A DNA stretch of 64,000 nt from Massilia sp. Leaf139 (GTDB lineage: Bacteria > Pseudomonadota > Gammaproteobacteria > Burkholderiales > Burkholderiaceae_D): positions 461,194 to 525,193 of the forward strand of contig NZ_LMOJ01000001.1 of assembly GCF_001424165.1 (NCBI RefSeq), read 5' to 3'. Positions 37,441 through 45,778 of the stretch are shown one piece after another. The notes under the pieces were generated by a model. It saw nothing but the letters and a program-made list of their open reading frames with translations, made no database searches and was not told the DNA's origin. How positions within the stretch are numbered: position 1 is the stretch's first letter; every line of letters starts with the position of its first letter. The position numbers and the translations under genes were made by a program.

Positions 37441-38598
37441 TCATCGTATGAGTTTCGCACCATCGGTTCCCCCCGAAGATGGCAGCCGCGCCGCCAGCCA
37501 GGCGAACACCGTCTCGAACCACCCCTTGCGCCGCTCCGTCAACTGCCCGATCAACAAGGTCGCCCCTACGATCGCCGCCACCAGCGCCAGCACATCGCCC
37601 GCCGACGACTGCCGGTGCGGATACACCATCAGCCACACCTGCATCACCAGCGCGTGCACCAGGTACAGCGTGAAGGTGTACGACGCCAGCCAGCGCACCG
37701 GCCTTTCCACCCGCAGCAGGCCGCGGAAATCGGCGTTCTTCGCACACAGGAAGTTCAGCACGACCAGGCTGCAGACGAGGTAGTCGGCAAGGCAGCGGTC
37801 GGCACTCTTCAGGGGCAGGTCAGGGAAGGGCCAGCTGCTCAGGGCCAGCGCGCGCAGCGTCGCGTCGAGGCCGTTCATCTTGTAGGCCGCCAGCAGCGCC
37901 AGCGACAGGATCCAGCCGGCGCGCGCCAGCGGGCGCGCGATCGTGTGCGTCTTTTGCCAGTGGTAGCTGGCCACGCCCGCCAGCCACACCGGCAACAGCA
38001 GCCACAGCTTGGGGCCGACGAAAACCAGCAGCGAGCCGACCACCGCCAGCCGGCGCAGGCCGCGCAGGTAAAAGGCGGCGCCGAACAGCACGTAGTACCA
38101 GACCTCGTAGCCGAGCGACCAGTAGGGGCCGAGCAGCGGCGGCGGCTCGGACACCGTCCACAGTTCGCCCATGAACAGCAGGTGCAGCGGCAGGTAGAGC
38201 CAGGGCTTGGCCAGCTGGTAGAACTGTCCCGGCGCCGCCTGCTGCGTCAGCACCAGCACGGCGGCGATGGCGAAGCCGAGCAGCACCAGGGGCAGGGCGA
38301 CCGAATAGATGCGCGTGCAGCGCGCCACGCAATAGTCGCGCAGGCCGGCGTTCTTGCGCTCGGTCGTGTAGGCGATCACGAAGCCCGACAGGACGAAGAA
38401 GACGACGACCGATTCGCGCCCCAGGTTCAGCCACCAGCTGCCGCGTGGGGCGACGATGGCGCCGAACGGGCCGAAATGGCTGGCCACGACCAGTACCGCC
38501 GCCAGGAAGCGGCAGCAGTCGAGGTAGAGCGAAAATGGACGGGGAAGGAAGGGCGCCGGGTCTGCCATGGTCATGCCTGGGTTTGCAGACGCCATCAT
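37441..38598 (-). CDS. Acyltransferase 3 family membrane protein
   Basis: A 385-residue polytopic inner-membrane protein with about ten TM helices. The N-terminus LDCCRFLAAVLVVASHFGPF contains the family's R and catalytic-type H. VVFFVLSGFVIAY and GPYWSLGYEVWYYVLFGA are the other hallmarks. Such proteins move acyl (often O-acetyl) groups onto sugars of lipopolysaccharide, exopolysaccharide or peptidoglycan. No polysaccharide cluster is next to it, so the target is unknown. A GAGG sits 5 nt before a second ATG at 38595, so the start may be either codon. Its stop is next to the REP block. Confidence 0.88.
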   Translation of the reverse strand: MMASANPGMTMADPAPFLPRPFSLYLDCCRFLAAVLVVASHFGPFGAIVAPRGSWWLNLGRESVVVFFVLSGFVIAYTTERKNAGLRDYCVARCTRIYSVALPLVLLGFAIAAVLVLTQQAAPGQFYQLAKPWLYLPLHLLFMGELWTVSEPPPLLGPYWSLGYEVWYYVLFGAAFYLRGLRRLAVVGSLLVFVGPKLWLLLPVWLAGVASYHWQKTHTIARPLARAGWILSLALLAAYKMNGLDATLRALALSSWPFPDLPLKSADRCLADYLVCSLVVLNFLCAKNADFRGLLRVERPVRWLASYTFTLYLVHALVMQVWLMVYPHRQSSAGDVLALVAAIVGATLLIGQLTERRKGWFETVFAWLAARLPSSGGTDGAKLIR

Positions 38599-38662
38599 AA
38601 CCTCATGCCGTACGGCAAACTATAAAAAATACAACGGGTGTTGCCAATCTGGCGTGATGCGC

Positions 38663-39208
38663 TTATTTGCGCAGCTGCGCCAGAAATTCCAGCAGCAGGC
38701 GCTCGCCCTCGGGCCAGTCGCCGTAGCCGGCGTCGGCGTTCACGTGGCCGGCGTCGCCGATCTCGACATAGCGGCTGCCCCAGGCTGCGGCAAAGGCCTG
38801 CGCCCGTTCGCGGCTGACGAATGCGTCGTTCGTGCTGGCCACTACCAGGCTGGGAAAGGGCAGGGGGGCGAAAGGCACAGGCGCAAAGCCTTTGGGATCG
38901 ATCGGGTAGGAAGGCGCGTCGACGTCGCTGGGCGCGACCAGGAAGGCGCCGGCCGCACGCAGGGGCGAGCCGGACGCCGCCCAGTGCGCGGCCAGCATGC
39001 AGCCCAGGCTGTGCGCGACCAGCACCGGCGCGCCAGTGCAGGCGGCGATGGCCGCATCGAGTTCGGCCACCCATTCATCCTTCACCGGGTCGTTGAAGTC
39101 GCGGTGATCGACGCGGCGCCATTCCGGATGGCGCGCTTCCCAGTGCGACTGCCAGTGCTGCGGCCCCGAATCCCACAAGCCGGAAAGAATCAGTACGTCG
39201 CCATCCAT
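38663..39208 (-). CDS. RBBP9/YdeN-family alpha/beta hydrolase
   Basis: A 181-residue serine hydrolase. The family pattern is complete: N-terminal LSGLWDSGPQHWQSHWE, nucleophile elbow VAHSLGCML, acid STNDAFVS and histidine in IGDAGHVNADAGYGDWPEG. The substrate of bacterial RBBP9-like enzymes is unknown. It lies 58 bp downstream of kynA on the same strand, so it may be cotranscribed with kynU-kynA. This invites the idea that it cleaves formylkynurenine, since no kynB is present here. Confidence 0.85.
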   Translation of the reverse strand: MDGDVLILSGLWDSGPQHWQSHWEARHPEWRRVDHRDFNDPVKDEWVAELDAAIAACTGAPVLVAHSLGCMLAAHWAASGSPLRAAGAFLVAPSDVDAPSYPIDPKGFAPVPFAPLPFPSLVVASTNDAFVSRERAQAFAAAWGSRYVEIGDAGHVNADAGYGDWPEGERLLLEFLAQLRK

Positions 39209-39266
39209 GGGGCCTCCCTTGTCGATGAGGCCATTCTACGCGGGTTGGCGGATGCGCCGCTTTCGC

Positions 39267-40106
39267 TTACAGGGCCGTGCGCAGCGCGAACAGTTCCGGG
39301 AACAGCACCACGTCGAGCATCTTGCGCAGGTAGCTCACGCCCGCGGTGCCGCCGGTACCGGTCTTGAAGCCGATGATGCGCTCGACTGTGGTGACGTGGC
39401 GGAAGCGCCAGAAGCGGAAGGCCGTCTCCAGGTCGACCAGCTTCTCGGCCAGTTCGTACAGGCCCCAGTGCTGTTCCGGATCCTGGTAGACGGCGAGCCA
39501 GGCGGCCTGCACCGAGTCGTCGTGGGCGGTCGGCTCGCTTGGGCTACGCGCCAGGCGCTCGGGCGCGATCGCGAAGCCGCCGCGCGCCAGCAGTGCCACG
39601 GCCTCGTCGTAGATCGAGGGCGTGCGCAAGGCCGCGTCCAGGATCGCATGGGCCGGCGGATTCTTTTCGTGCACGGCCAGCAGGGCCGCGTTCTTGTTCC
39701 CGAGGATGAATTCGAGCTCGCGGTACTGGTGCGACTGGAAGCCCGAGGAGGCACCCAGATAGGGCCGGATCGCCGTGTACTCCGACGGGGTCATCGTCGC
39801 CAGCACGTCCCAGGCGTGCACCAGCTGGTCCATGATGCGGGCCACGCGCGCCAGCATCTTGAAGGCAGGATCGAGTTCGCCCGCGCGCAGGTGCACGCGC
39901 ACGGCATGCAGTTCGTGCAGCATCAGCTTGACCCAGAGTTCGCTGGTCTGGTGCTGGATGATGAACAGCATCTCGTTATGGTTCGGCGAGAGCGGGTGCT
40001 GGGCTGACAGGATCTGGTTCAGGCCCAGGTAGTCGCCGTAGCTCATGGACTCCTTGAAGTCCATTTTTGCGCCATGCCAGTCGGCCGGTTTTTTGTCGTC
40101 GTTCAT
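39267..40106 (-). CDS. kynA: Tryptophan 2,3-dioxygenase
   Basis: A 279-residue haem enzyme opening the indole ring of tryptophan to N-formylkynurenine. The family start [17 protein letters not shown] is followed by [18 protein letters not shown]. The C-terminal [20 protein letters not shown] includes the haem-ligand histidine. The length matches bacterial TDO. It follows kynU by 9 bp, so both form an operon for tryptophan breakdown to anthranilate. Confidence 0.95.
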   Translation of the reverse strand: MNDDKKPADWHGAKMDFKESMSYGDYLGLNQILSAQHPLSPNHNEMLFIIQHQTSELWVKLMLHELHAVRVHLRAGELDPAFKMLARVARIMDQLVHAWDVLATMTPSEYTAIRPYLGASSGFQSHQYRELEFILGNKNAALLAVHEKNPPAHAILDAALRTPSIYDEAVALLARGGFAIAPERLARSPSEPTAHDDSVQAAWLAVYQDPEQHWGLYELAEKLVDLETAFRFWRFRHVTTVERIIGFKTGTGGTAGVSYLRKMLDVVLFPELFALRTAL

Positions 40107-40115
40107 GTGCGCCCT

Positions 40116-41381
40116 TCAGGTCACTGCGCCGCGTTCGGCGGCCACGTCGTAGTCTTCGCGGTCGAGGATGTCCTTCAGGATCGCCACCGCGTCCCACACG
40201 TCGACGAAGCGCGTGTACAGCGGCGTGAAGCCGAAGCGCATGATTTCCGGCTCGCGGTAGTCGCCGATCACGCCGCGCGCGATCAGGGCCGCCATCACGG
40301 CATACCCGTGCGGATGGGTGAAGCTGACCTGGCTGCCGCGGCGCGCATGTTCGCGCGGCGTGACCAGGCCCAGCGGGTGGCCGGCGCAGGCCGCCTCCAC
40401 CAGTTCGATGAAGAGGTCGGTCAGGGCCAGCGACTTGGCGCGGATGGCCTCCATCGTGGTGGCCTCGAACACTTCCAGCCCGCATTCGACCAGGGCCAGC
40501 GAGACCACCGGCTGCGTGCCGCACAGGGCGCGGCCGATACCGTCGCAAGGCGCGAAGCCATGCGCCATGGCGAAGGGTTTGGCGTGGCTCCACCAGCCGG
40601 TGAGCGGATGCGCAAACTGCGCCTGGTGGCGCTGCGGCACCCAGATGAAGGCCGGCGAACCTGGGCCGCCGTTCAGGTATTTATAGGTGCAGCCGACCGC
40701 GAAGTCGGCTTCGGCCGCGTTCAGGTTCACCGGCACGGCGCCGGCCGAATGGGCCAGATCCCAGACGATCAGGGCGCCGTTCTGGTGCGCGTGGCGGGTC
40801 AGCGCCGCCATGTCGTGCTGGTAGCCGGTGCGGTAGTTCACGTGGGTCAGCATGACGACGGCGCAGTCGCCGTCGATCGCCGCCGGCAGCTCTTCCACCG
40901 TATCGACCAGGCGCACGCGGTAGCCGCGGTCGAGCCACTCGGCCAGGCCCTCGGCCATGTAGATATCGGTCGGGAAGTTGCTGCGCTCGGTGACGATGAC
41001 GCGCCGCGCCGCGGCGGCGCCCTTTGATTGAATACGAACTGCCGCGGCCAGCGCCTTGAACAGGTTCAGCGACGTGGTGTCGGTAACGGCCACTTCGTCG
41101 GGGCGTGCGCCGATCAGCGGCGCCAGGCGTTGCCCGAGGCGCTTGGGCATGTCGAACCAGCCGGCCGTGTTCCAGCTCTTGATCAGATCCTGGCCCCATT
41201 CGCGCGCCACCACCTGGCCGGCGCGTTCGAGCGCCGTGCGCGGACGGGCGCCCAGCGAGTTGCCGTCGAGGTAGATGACATCGGCCGGCAGGTCGAAGCG
41301 CTCGCGCAGCGGCGCCAGCGGATCCTGGGCATCGCGCGCGAGGCAGTCGGCGCGGGTGATCGAAAGTTCGCTCATGCTCAT
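40116..41381 (-). CDS. kynU: Kynureninase
   Basis: A 421-residue PLP enzyme that splits kynurenine into anthranilate and alanine. Motifs: [51 protein letters not shown], and the PLP lysine in [16 protein letters not shown]. It is the first gene of kynU-kynA. kynB (formamidase), often in the same operon in Burkholderia and Pseudomonas relatives, is not found beside it. The start has no clear ribosome site; ATGs at 41381 and 41375 are both possible. It is divergent from the flhDC control region. Confidence 0.95.
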   Translation of the reverse strand: MSMSELSITRADCLARDAQDPLAPLRERFDLPADVIYLDGNSLGARPRTALERAGQVVAREWGQDLIKSWNTAGWFDMPKRLGQRLAPLIGARPDEVAVTDTTSLNLFKALAAAVRIQSKGAAAARRVIVTERSNFPTDIYMAEGLAEWLDRGYRVRLVDTVEELPAAIDGDCAVVMLTHVNYRTGYQHDMAALTRHAHQNGALIVWDLAHSAGAVPVNLNAAEADFAVGCTYKYLNGGPGSPAFIWVPQRHQAQFAHPLTGWWSHAKPFAMAHGFAPCDGIGRALCGTQPVVSLALVECGLEVFEATTMEAIRAKSLALTDLFIELVEAACAGHPLGLVTPREHARRGSQVSFTHPHGYAVMAALIARGVIGDYREPEIMRFGFTPLYTRFVDVWDAVAILKDILDREDYDVAAERGAVT

Positions 41382-41539
41382 ATATATAGGGAAGTGGTGG
41401 TGGTCTGTCCGGGGCGGAGTGTAGCAAGAAAAGCGTGGGCGGCGACAAGCGATCGATGACGCTTTGCCATGTTTTGGCCTGGACTTCCCTCGTGCACCGG
41501 TCTTTTTGCACTTTTTTCAAAATATTTTGCCGGCGACCC

Positions 41540-41566
41540 TAAAGTTCTGGCGAGCCCTGCCGTAAA
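41540..41566 (+). promoter_or_regulatory. Sigma-28-type promoter P1 upstream of flhDC
   Basis: TAAAGTTC at 41540-41547, 11 bp, then GCCGTAAA at 41559-41566. The TAAA to -10 spacing is exactly the 15 bp expected for the FliA consensus (TAAA-N15-GCCGATAA); the -10 differs at two positions. A palindromic AT element (CAAAATATTTTG) lies 7 bp before the CCC-TAAAG. Confidence 0.6.
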
Positions 41567-41627
41567 GGATTCAGCAGGGCAGAAAAGCGGTGACGAAAAA
41601 TACTTCAAAAATATTTTGAAATCACCC

Positions 41628-41654
41628 TAAAGTTCCCCGCAACGCTGCCGTTAA
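41628..41654 (+). promoter_or_regulatory. Sigma-28-type promoter P2 upstream of flhDC
   Basis: TAAAGTTC at 41628-41635, 11 bp, GCCGTTAA at 41647-41654: one mismatch from GCCGATAA with perfect spacing, the best of the three. It lies 88 bp after P1 with similar surrounding sequence, including a TTCAAAA/TTTTGAA inverted repeat upstream and a CAGCAGG downstream. Confidence 0.65.
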
Positions 41655-41702
41655 AGGTGCAGCAGGCAACAAAGGGTACTGAAAAATATTTTCAAACAAC
41701 CC

Positions 41703-41729
41703 TAAAGTTCTGGTTTTGGTTGACGTAAA
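41703..41729 (+). promoter_or_regulatory. Sigma-28-type promoter P3 upstream of flhDC
   Basis: TAAAGTTC at 41703-41710, 11 bp, GACGTAAA at 41722-41729. It has the same -35 and spacing as P1 and P2 but a weaker -10 (three mismatches). It lies 75 bp after P2 and about 250 bp before flhD, with the same AT palindrome (GAAAAATATTTTC) upstream. Confidence 0.5.
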
Positions 41730-41835
41730 CCAACACATGGACGATTTGCCTCGCTGGCAAAGATGTTGCGCCAGAGCAGTTCGAAAATTCAAATTCGCCT
41801 CCGTTTTCATAGGAGCGCCTCCCTCATTGGCCTGG

Positions 41836-41850
41836 GTTTGTCAGACAAAC
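41836..41850. promoter_or_regulatory. Perfect palindrome in the flhDC leader region
   Basis: GTTTGTC-A-GACAAAC, 7-bp arms around one base, about 130 bp before flhD and about 110 bp after P3. Its symmetry suggests an operator for a dimeric regulator of flagellar gene expression; the protein is unknown. Confidence 0.4.
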
Positions 41851-41982
41851 TCCTACAGGCACACTCGCGTTTGCCGGACGTAAAATACAGCGTCCGTCCG
41901 ATTCCCCTAATATTTCTCTACAGTCAGAATCTATCTCACTGGCAACACAAACAGCCAGGCTAACGGGAAGATGGAGAAGAAA

Positions 41983-42303
41983 ATGATGACTGCAAACGAC
42001 ATGATGGCTGAAATCCGCGACGCCAACCTGAGCTACCTGATGCTGGCCCAGCAAATGATCCGTGCCGATAAAGTCACCGCTATCTTCCGCCTGGGTATCT
42101 CGGCCGACATCGCCGACCTGATCGAAGGCATGAGCAATGCCCAGATCCTGAAGCTCGCCGGCGGCAACATGATGCTGGCCCGCTTCCGCTTCGACGACAC
42201 CGCGATCCTGTCGATGCTCACCAGCCACAGCAAGGATCGCGCCCTGGCCCAATCGCATGCAGCGATCCTGATGGCTGGCCAGCCTGCTGAAGAGATTGCT
42301 TAA
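41983..42303 (+). CDS. flhD: Flagellar master regulator subunit FlhD
   Basis: A 106-residue protein from the ATG at 41983, favoured because GGAG lies 6 nt upstream; an in-frame ATG at 41971 adds four residues. The FlhD pattern is clear: EIRDANLSYLMLAQQMIRADK at the N-terminus and KLAGGNMMLARFRFDD in the core. With FlhC it forms the FlhD4C2 activator of flagellar class II genes. The 589-bp region before it carries three sigma-28-like motifs and a palindrome, an unusually elaborate control region. The flhC gene follows after 111 bp. Confidence 0.95.
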   Translation: MMTANDMMAEIRDANLSYLMLAQQMIRADKVTAIFRLGISADIADLIEGMSNAQILKLAGGNMMLARFRFDDTAILSMLTSHSKDRALAQSHAAILMAGQPAEEIA

Positions 42304-42327
42304 AGAAGCGTCTGCAGAAGCGTCTGC
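42304..42327 (+). repeat. 12-bp perfect tandem duplication
   Basis: AGAAGCGTCTGC occurs twice back to back immediately after the flhD stop codon. A possible sigma-28-like sequence (TAAA, 16 bp, GCCGATAG, 42353-42380) follows it, before flhC. Confidence 0.75.
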
Positions 42328-42414
42328 GGAATATTTCTACCGAGACACATTGTAAAATCCCGCTGAGCTCTGGCCGATAGTGTAGGATACCGGGACACAA
42401 GCCGGAGCCGTGGG

Positions 42415-42999
42415 ATGAGTAAAAAAAGCGTCGTATCCGAAGCGCAGGAAATCCAGCTCGCCATCGAGCTGATCACATTGGGCGCCCGCCTGCAATTGCT
42501 CGAGAGCGAAGTCTCGCTGTCCCGCGAGCGCCTCATCAAGCTGTACAAGGAACTGAAGGGCGTCTCGCCGCCCAAGGGCATGCTGCCTTTCTCGACCGAC
42601 TGGTTCCTGACCTGGCAGCCGAACATCCATTCCTCGCTGTTCATCAATATCTATAACTTCCTGGTCGAACACGCCGGCGCCAGCGGTGTCCAGGCGGTGA
42701 TGAAGTCCTATAAGCTCTATCTCGAACAGATGCCGGCCGCGCCCGGCGAAGAGCCGCTGCTCTCGCTGACGCGTGCCTGGACGCTCGTGCGTTTCTTCCA
42801 AAGCAATATGCTGGCGCTGGCGCCCTGCGGCAAGTGCAAAGGCAAGTTCGTCGTCAACGCCCTCGACCTGAACCGCGATTATCTCTGCGGCCTGTGCCAC
42901 ATGCCTTCGCGCGCCGGCAAGACCCGCAAGGCCAAGGACGCAGCTGCACAGGAAGCTGCCGACGCCGCGGCCCGCGAGGACGCCGCGGGCGAGGCCTGA
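42415..42999 (+). CDS. flhC: Flagellar master regulator subunit FlhC
   Basis: A 194-residue DNA-binding partner of FlhD. The four zinc cysteines sit at residues 138, 141, 158 and 161 (PCGKCKGKF and YLCGLCHMP), aligning with the FlhC zinc site. The N-terminal helices ([18 protein letters not shown]) and the [19 protein letters not shown] segment are typical. The tail after residue 165 is Ala- and Lys-rich and longer than needed for function. It is followed within 8 bp by a methyltransferase gene. Confidence 0.95.
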   Translation: MSKKSVVSEAQEIQLAIELITLGARLQLLESEVSLSRERLIKLYKELKGVSPPKGMLPFSTDWFLTWQPNIHSSLFINIYNFLVEHAGASGVQAVMKSYKLYLEQMPAAPGEEPLLSLTRAWTLVRFFQSNMLALAPCGKCKGKFVVNALDLNRDYLCGLCHMPSRAGKTRKAKDAAAQEAADAAAREDAAGEA

Positions 43000-43007
43000 G
43001 CCGCGCC

Positions 43008-43769
43008 GTGGGTTTGGAACTCCTGCGCGCACCTGCCGTGCGCGCGCTGCTCTGCCAGCTCGCCGCTTTCCCCCTGACCTTGTTGGCCGTGTTCCTGCTG
43101 GCGCGCGCCGGCGCCGCGCCCGGCTACCTGGCCGCGGCGCTGCTGCAAGGCGGCTTCGCGGCGCTGCTCACCTGGCGCTGGCGCCTGGCGCCGTGGTGGA
43201 TCGCGATCTGCCTGCTGTTTCCGCTGGCGCTGTACGGCGCGCAGGGGCTCGCCCTGCCGCCCTGGCTCTTCCTCGCCGTCTTTCTCTTCATGCTGGTGCT
43301 GTACTGGTCGACCTTTCGTACCCAGGTGCCGTATTACCCGTCCGGCAAGCCGGCCTGGGATGCGGTGGCGGAGCAGCTGCCGCAGGGCAGGCCGGTCTCC
43401 TTTATCGATATCGGGAGCGGCCTGGGTGGACTGGTGCTGGATGTGGCGCGGCGCCGTCCGGACGCGCAGGCCAGCGGCATCGAGCTCGCACCCTTGCCCT
43501 GGTTCGCCAGCGCCGTGCGCGCGCGCCTGACTGGCAGCCGGGCCCGTTTCCTGCGCGGCGACTATGCGTCGCTCGACTTCGGCAAGTACGACGCCGTCTT
43601 CGCCTACCTGTCGCCGGCGGCGATGACGGCGCTGTGGCACAAGGCGCAGCGCGAGATGCGTCCGGGCAGCATGCTGATGAGTTACGAATTTGCGATATCA
43701 GAAGCACCACCGACCATATCGCTCTATCTACAAGATACTGGTCGAACTCTCTACATATGGCACTTTTAG
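43008..43769 (+). CDS. Membrane-anchored SAM-dependent methyltransferase
   Basis: About 253 residues from the GTG at 43008, 8 bp after flhC. The first 100 residues contain about three to four hydrophobic segments (LAAFPLTLLAVFLLARA, LLFPLALYGAQGLAL, LFLAVFLFMLVLYW). A Rossmann methyltransferase domain follows: SFIDIGSGLGGLVLDVA binds SAM, then ASGIELAPLPWFA and YDAVFAYLSPAAM. The substrate is unknown. Its place between flhC and motA suggests a role connected to motility or envelope, but this is only by position. A terminator overlaps its stop codon. Confidence 0.75.
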   Translation: MGLELLRAPAVRALLCQLAAFPLTLLAVFLLARAGAAPGYLAAALLQGGFAALLTWRWRLAPWWIAICLLFPLALYGAQGLALPPWLFLAVFLFMLVLYWSTFRTQVPYYPSGKPAWDAVAEQLPQGRPVSFIDIGSGLGGLVLDVARRRPDAQASGIELAPLPWFASAVRARLTGSRARFLRGDYASLDFGKYDAVFAYLSPAAMTALWHKAQREMRPGSMLMSYEFAISEAPPTISLYLQDTGRTLYIWHF

Positions 43770-43789
43770 GCCACAAATCGGGCCTTTTT
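43768..43789 (+). terminator. Likely Rho-independent terminator after the methyltransferase
   Basis: AGGCC, 8-nt loop, GGCCT followed by TTTTT. The stem begins in the TAG stop codon. It separates the flhDC-methyltransferase transcript from motA. Confidence 0.7.
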
Positions 43790-43876
43790 ACTTGCTCCAG
43801 GGCCATTCTCAAGCTATTGTTCCAGCTGTTGTAGTTCCCCAAGTAAATATTTTTTCTGAGATACATTGTCTCGGAT

Positions 43877-43899
43877 TCCTGGCTTCGTGCAAGCCGGGA
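43877..43899 (+). other. Hairpin in the motA leader
   Basis: TCCTGGCTT, loop CGTGC, AAGCCGGGA forms a 9-bp stem with one G-U pair. It ends 13 nt before the GGAG ribosome site of motA. There is no T-run, so it is not a terminator; it could influence translation or RNA stability. Confidence 0.45.
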
Positions 43900-43923
43900 T
43901 TCGCCGCCTTCTGGAGCCTGTTC

Positions 43924-44784
43924 TTGTTAGTCATTATTGGTTACGTCGTCGTCTGTGCTTCGGTGTTCGGTGGCTTCATCATGGCCGGCGGCCACGCGGC
44001 CATCCTGTTCCAGCCGATCGAACTCCTGATGATCGGCGGCGCGGCCGTCGGCGCGTTCTTCGTCGGTAACAACAGCAAGTCGATCAAGGCGACCATGAAG
44101 GCGCTGCCGGGCGTGCTCAAGGGTTCGCCCTACACGCGCGAGATGTACATGGAGCTGATGTCGCTGCTGTTCGACGTGCTCTCGAAAGTCCGCAAGGAAG
44201 GCCTGATGTCGATCGAAGGCGATATCGAATCGCCGGAAGCGAGCCCGCTGTTCTCGAAATACCCGCTGGTGCTGGCCGACCATCACATCGTCGAATTCAT
44301 GGCCGACTACCTGCGCCTGATGGTGTCCGGTAACATGGACGCCTTCCAGATCGAGAACCTGATGGACAACGAGATCGAGACCCACCACCACGAAGGCCAT
44401 GTGCCGGTGCACGTGATCGCCAAGCTGGGCGACGGCCTGCCGGCCTTCGGCATCGTGGCCGCCGTCATGGGCGTGGTGCACACGATGGAATCGGTCGGCA
44501 TCCCGCCGGCGGAACTGGGCATCCTGATCGCCAAGGCGCTGGTCGGTACCTTCCTCGGCATCCTGCTGGCCTATGGCTTCGTGGCGCCGCTGTCGAGCCT
44601 GCTCGAACAGAAGCTCGACGAGTCGAGCAAGATGTTCCAGTGCGTGAAGGTGACCCTTCTGGCGAGCCTGAACGGCTACGCCCCGGCCCTGGCCGTCGAA
44701 TTCGGCCGCAAGGTGCTGTACTCGACCGAGCGCCCGACCTTCGCCGAGCTCGAAGAGCACATCAAGAAGTCGAAGAGCAAATAA
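43924..44784 (+). CDS. motA: Flagellar motor stator protein MotA
   Basis: A 286-residue inner-membrane protein with four TM helices, partner of MotB in the proton-driven stator. The start is inferred to be TTG at 43924: GGAG lies 7 nt before it and the resulting N-terminus (MLVIIGYVVVCASVFGGF) matches the family, whereas an upstream ATG would add 78 unrelated residues. Visible are the cytoplasmic region with the charged rotor-contact segment (KVRKEGLMSIEGDIESP) and the C-terminal proline-bearing helices (AFGIVAAVMGVVHTMES). It begins the stator-chemotaxis operon. Confidence 0.93.
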   Translation: MLVIIGYVVVCASVFGGFIMAGGHAAILFQPIELLMIGGAAVGAFFVGNNSKSIKATMKALPGVLKGSPYTREMYMELMSLLFDVLSKVRKEGLMSIEGDIESPEASPLFSKYPLVLADHHIVEFMADYLRLMVSGNMDAFQIENLMDNEIETHHHEGHVPVHVIAKLGDGLPAFGIVAAVMGVVHTMESVGIPPAELGILIAKALVGTFLGILLAYGFVAPLSSLLEQKLDESSKMFQCVKVTLLASLNGYAPALAVEFGRKVLYSTERPTFAELEEHIKKSKSK

Positions 44785-44828
44785 TTTGCTCCAGCCTACT
44801 CATCCCTTGAACACTCCACGGAATCGCC

Positions 44829-45761
44829 ATGGCTGACGAAGGACAACGCCCGATCATCGTCAAGCGGATCAAGAAAGGCGGCGGCGGGCACCATGGCGGC
44901 GCCTGGAAGATCGCCTACGCCGACTTCGTGACGGCGATGATGGCCTTCTTCCTGCTCATGTGGCTGCTGGGCTCGACCTCGAAGGGCGACCTCGAGGGCA
45001 TCGCCGAACACTTCAAGAACCCGCTGAAGGTGGCGATGGCGGGCGGCGACGGCTCCGGCGACAGCTCCTCCGTCATCAAGGGCGGCGGTACCGACCTCAC
45101 GCGCCGCAACGGCCAGGTGAAGAAGGGCGATACCGAAACCAACAAGAAGACCTACGACCTGAACGACGCGCGCGCCGCGCTCGAAAAGGCCGAGGGCGAG
45201 CGCCTGAAGTCGCTGAAGGCGAAGATCGAATCCGTCATCGAAGCCAATCCGACGCTGAAGAAATACCAGAACCAGCTGCTGCTCGACATCACCAGCGAAG
45301 GCCTGCGCATCCAGATCGTGGACGAGCAGAACCGTCCGATGTTCGCGCTGGCCAAGGCCACGCTGCAGCCTTACACGAGCGACATCCTGCACGTGCTGGG
45401 CATGGTGCTCAACGACGTCCCGAACCGCATCGGCCTGTCGGGCCACACGGATTCGACGCCGTACTTCAGCGACGCCGGCTACAGCAACTGGGAACTCTCG
45501 GCCGACCGCGCCAACGCCTCGCGCCGCGCGATGGTCGTGGGCGGCCTGGCCGACGAGAAGATCCTGCGTGTGGTCGGCCTGGCCGCGGCCGCGCCGCTCG
45601 ACCGCGCCGACCCCTTCAATCCGATCAACCGCCGCATCAGCATCATCGTGATGAACAAGCGCACCGAAGACGCCGTCATGCGCGACGCCGCCACGCTCGA
45701 CGTGCCGGCCGAGGACGGCAAGACGGCGGCACAGGCAGTGGTCGCTGCGACCGCCAAATAA
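44829..45761 (+). CDS. motB: Flagellar motor stator protein MotB
   Basis: A 310-residue protein with one TM helix. The proton-carrying aspartate is at about D32 (AYADFVTAMMAFFLLMWLL), preceded by a glycine- and histidine-rich cytoplasmic tail (KKGGGGHHGGAW). A periplasmic linker follows, then an OmpA-like peptidoglycan-binding domain (about 165-290) with GLSGHTDSTPYFSDAG and NRRISIIVM. It anchors the stator to the wall. It lies 44 bp after motA. Confidence 0.95.
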   Translation: MADEGQRPIIVKRIKKGGGGHHGGAWKIAYADFVTAMMAFFLLMWLLGSTSKGDLEGIAEHFKNPLKVAMAGGDGSGDSSSVIKGGGTDLTRRNGQVKKGDTETNKKTYDLNDARAALEKAEGERLKSLKAKIESVIEANPTLKKYQNQLLLDITSEGLRIQIVDEQNRPMFALAKATLQPYTSDILHVLGMVLNDVPNRIGLSGHTDSTPYFSDAGYSNWELSADRANASRRAMVVGGLADEKILRVVGLAAAAPLDRADPFNPINRRISIIVMNKRTEDAVMRDAATLDVPAEDGKTAAQAVVAATAK

Positions 45762-45778
45762 GAAGTCAGGAGCACGAC

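Noticed and set aside
41515..41730. Possible CRISPR or satellite array upstream of flhD
   Set aside because: Only three diverged units of 75-88 bp with no uniform repeats and spacers; the promoter motif explains the conserved parts.
43690..43923. N-terminal extension of motA
   Set aside because: It overlaps the methyltransferase end and a terminator and adds 78 residues unlike MotA; the TTG at 43924 gives the proper family start.
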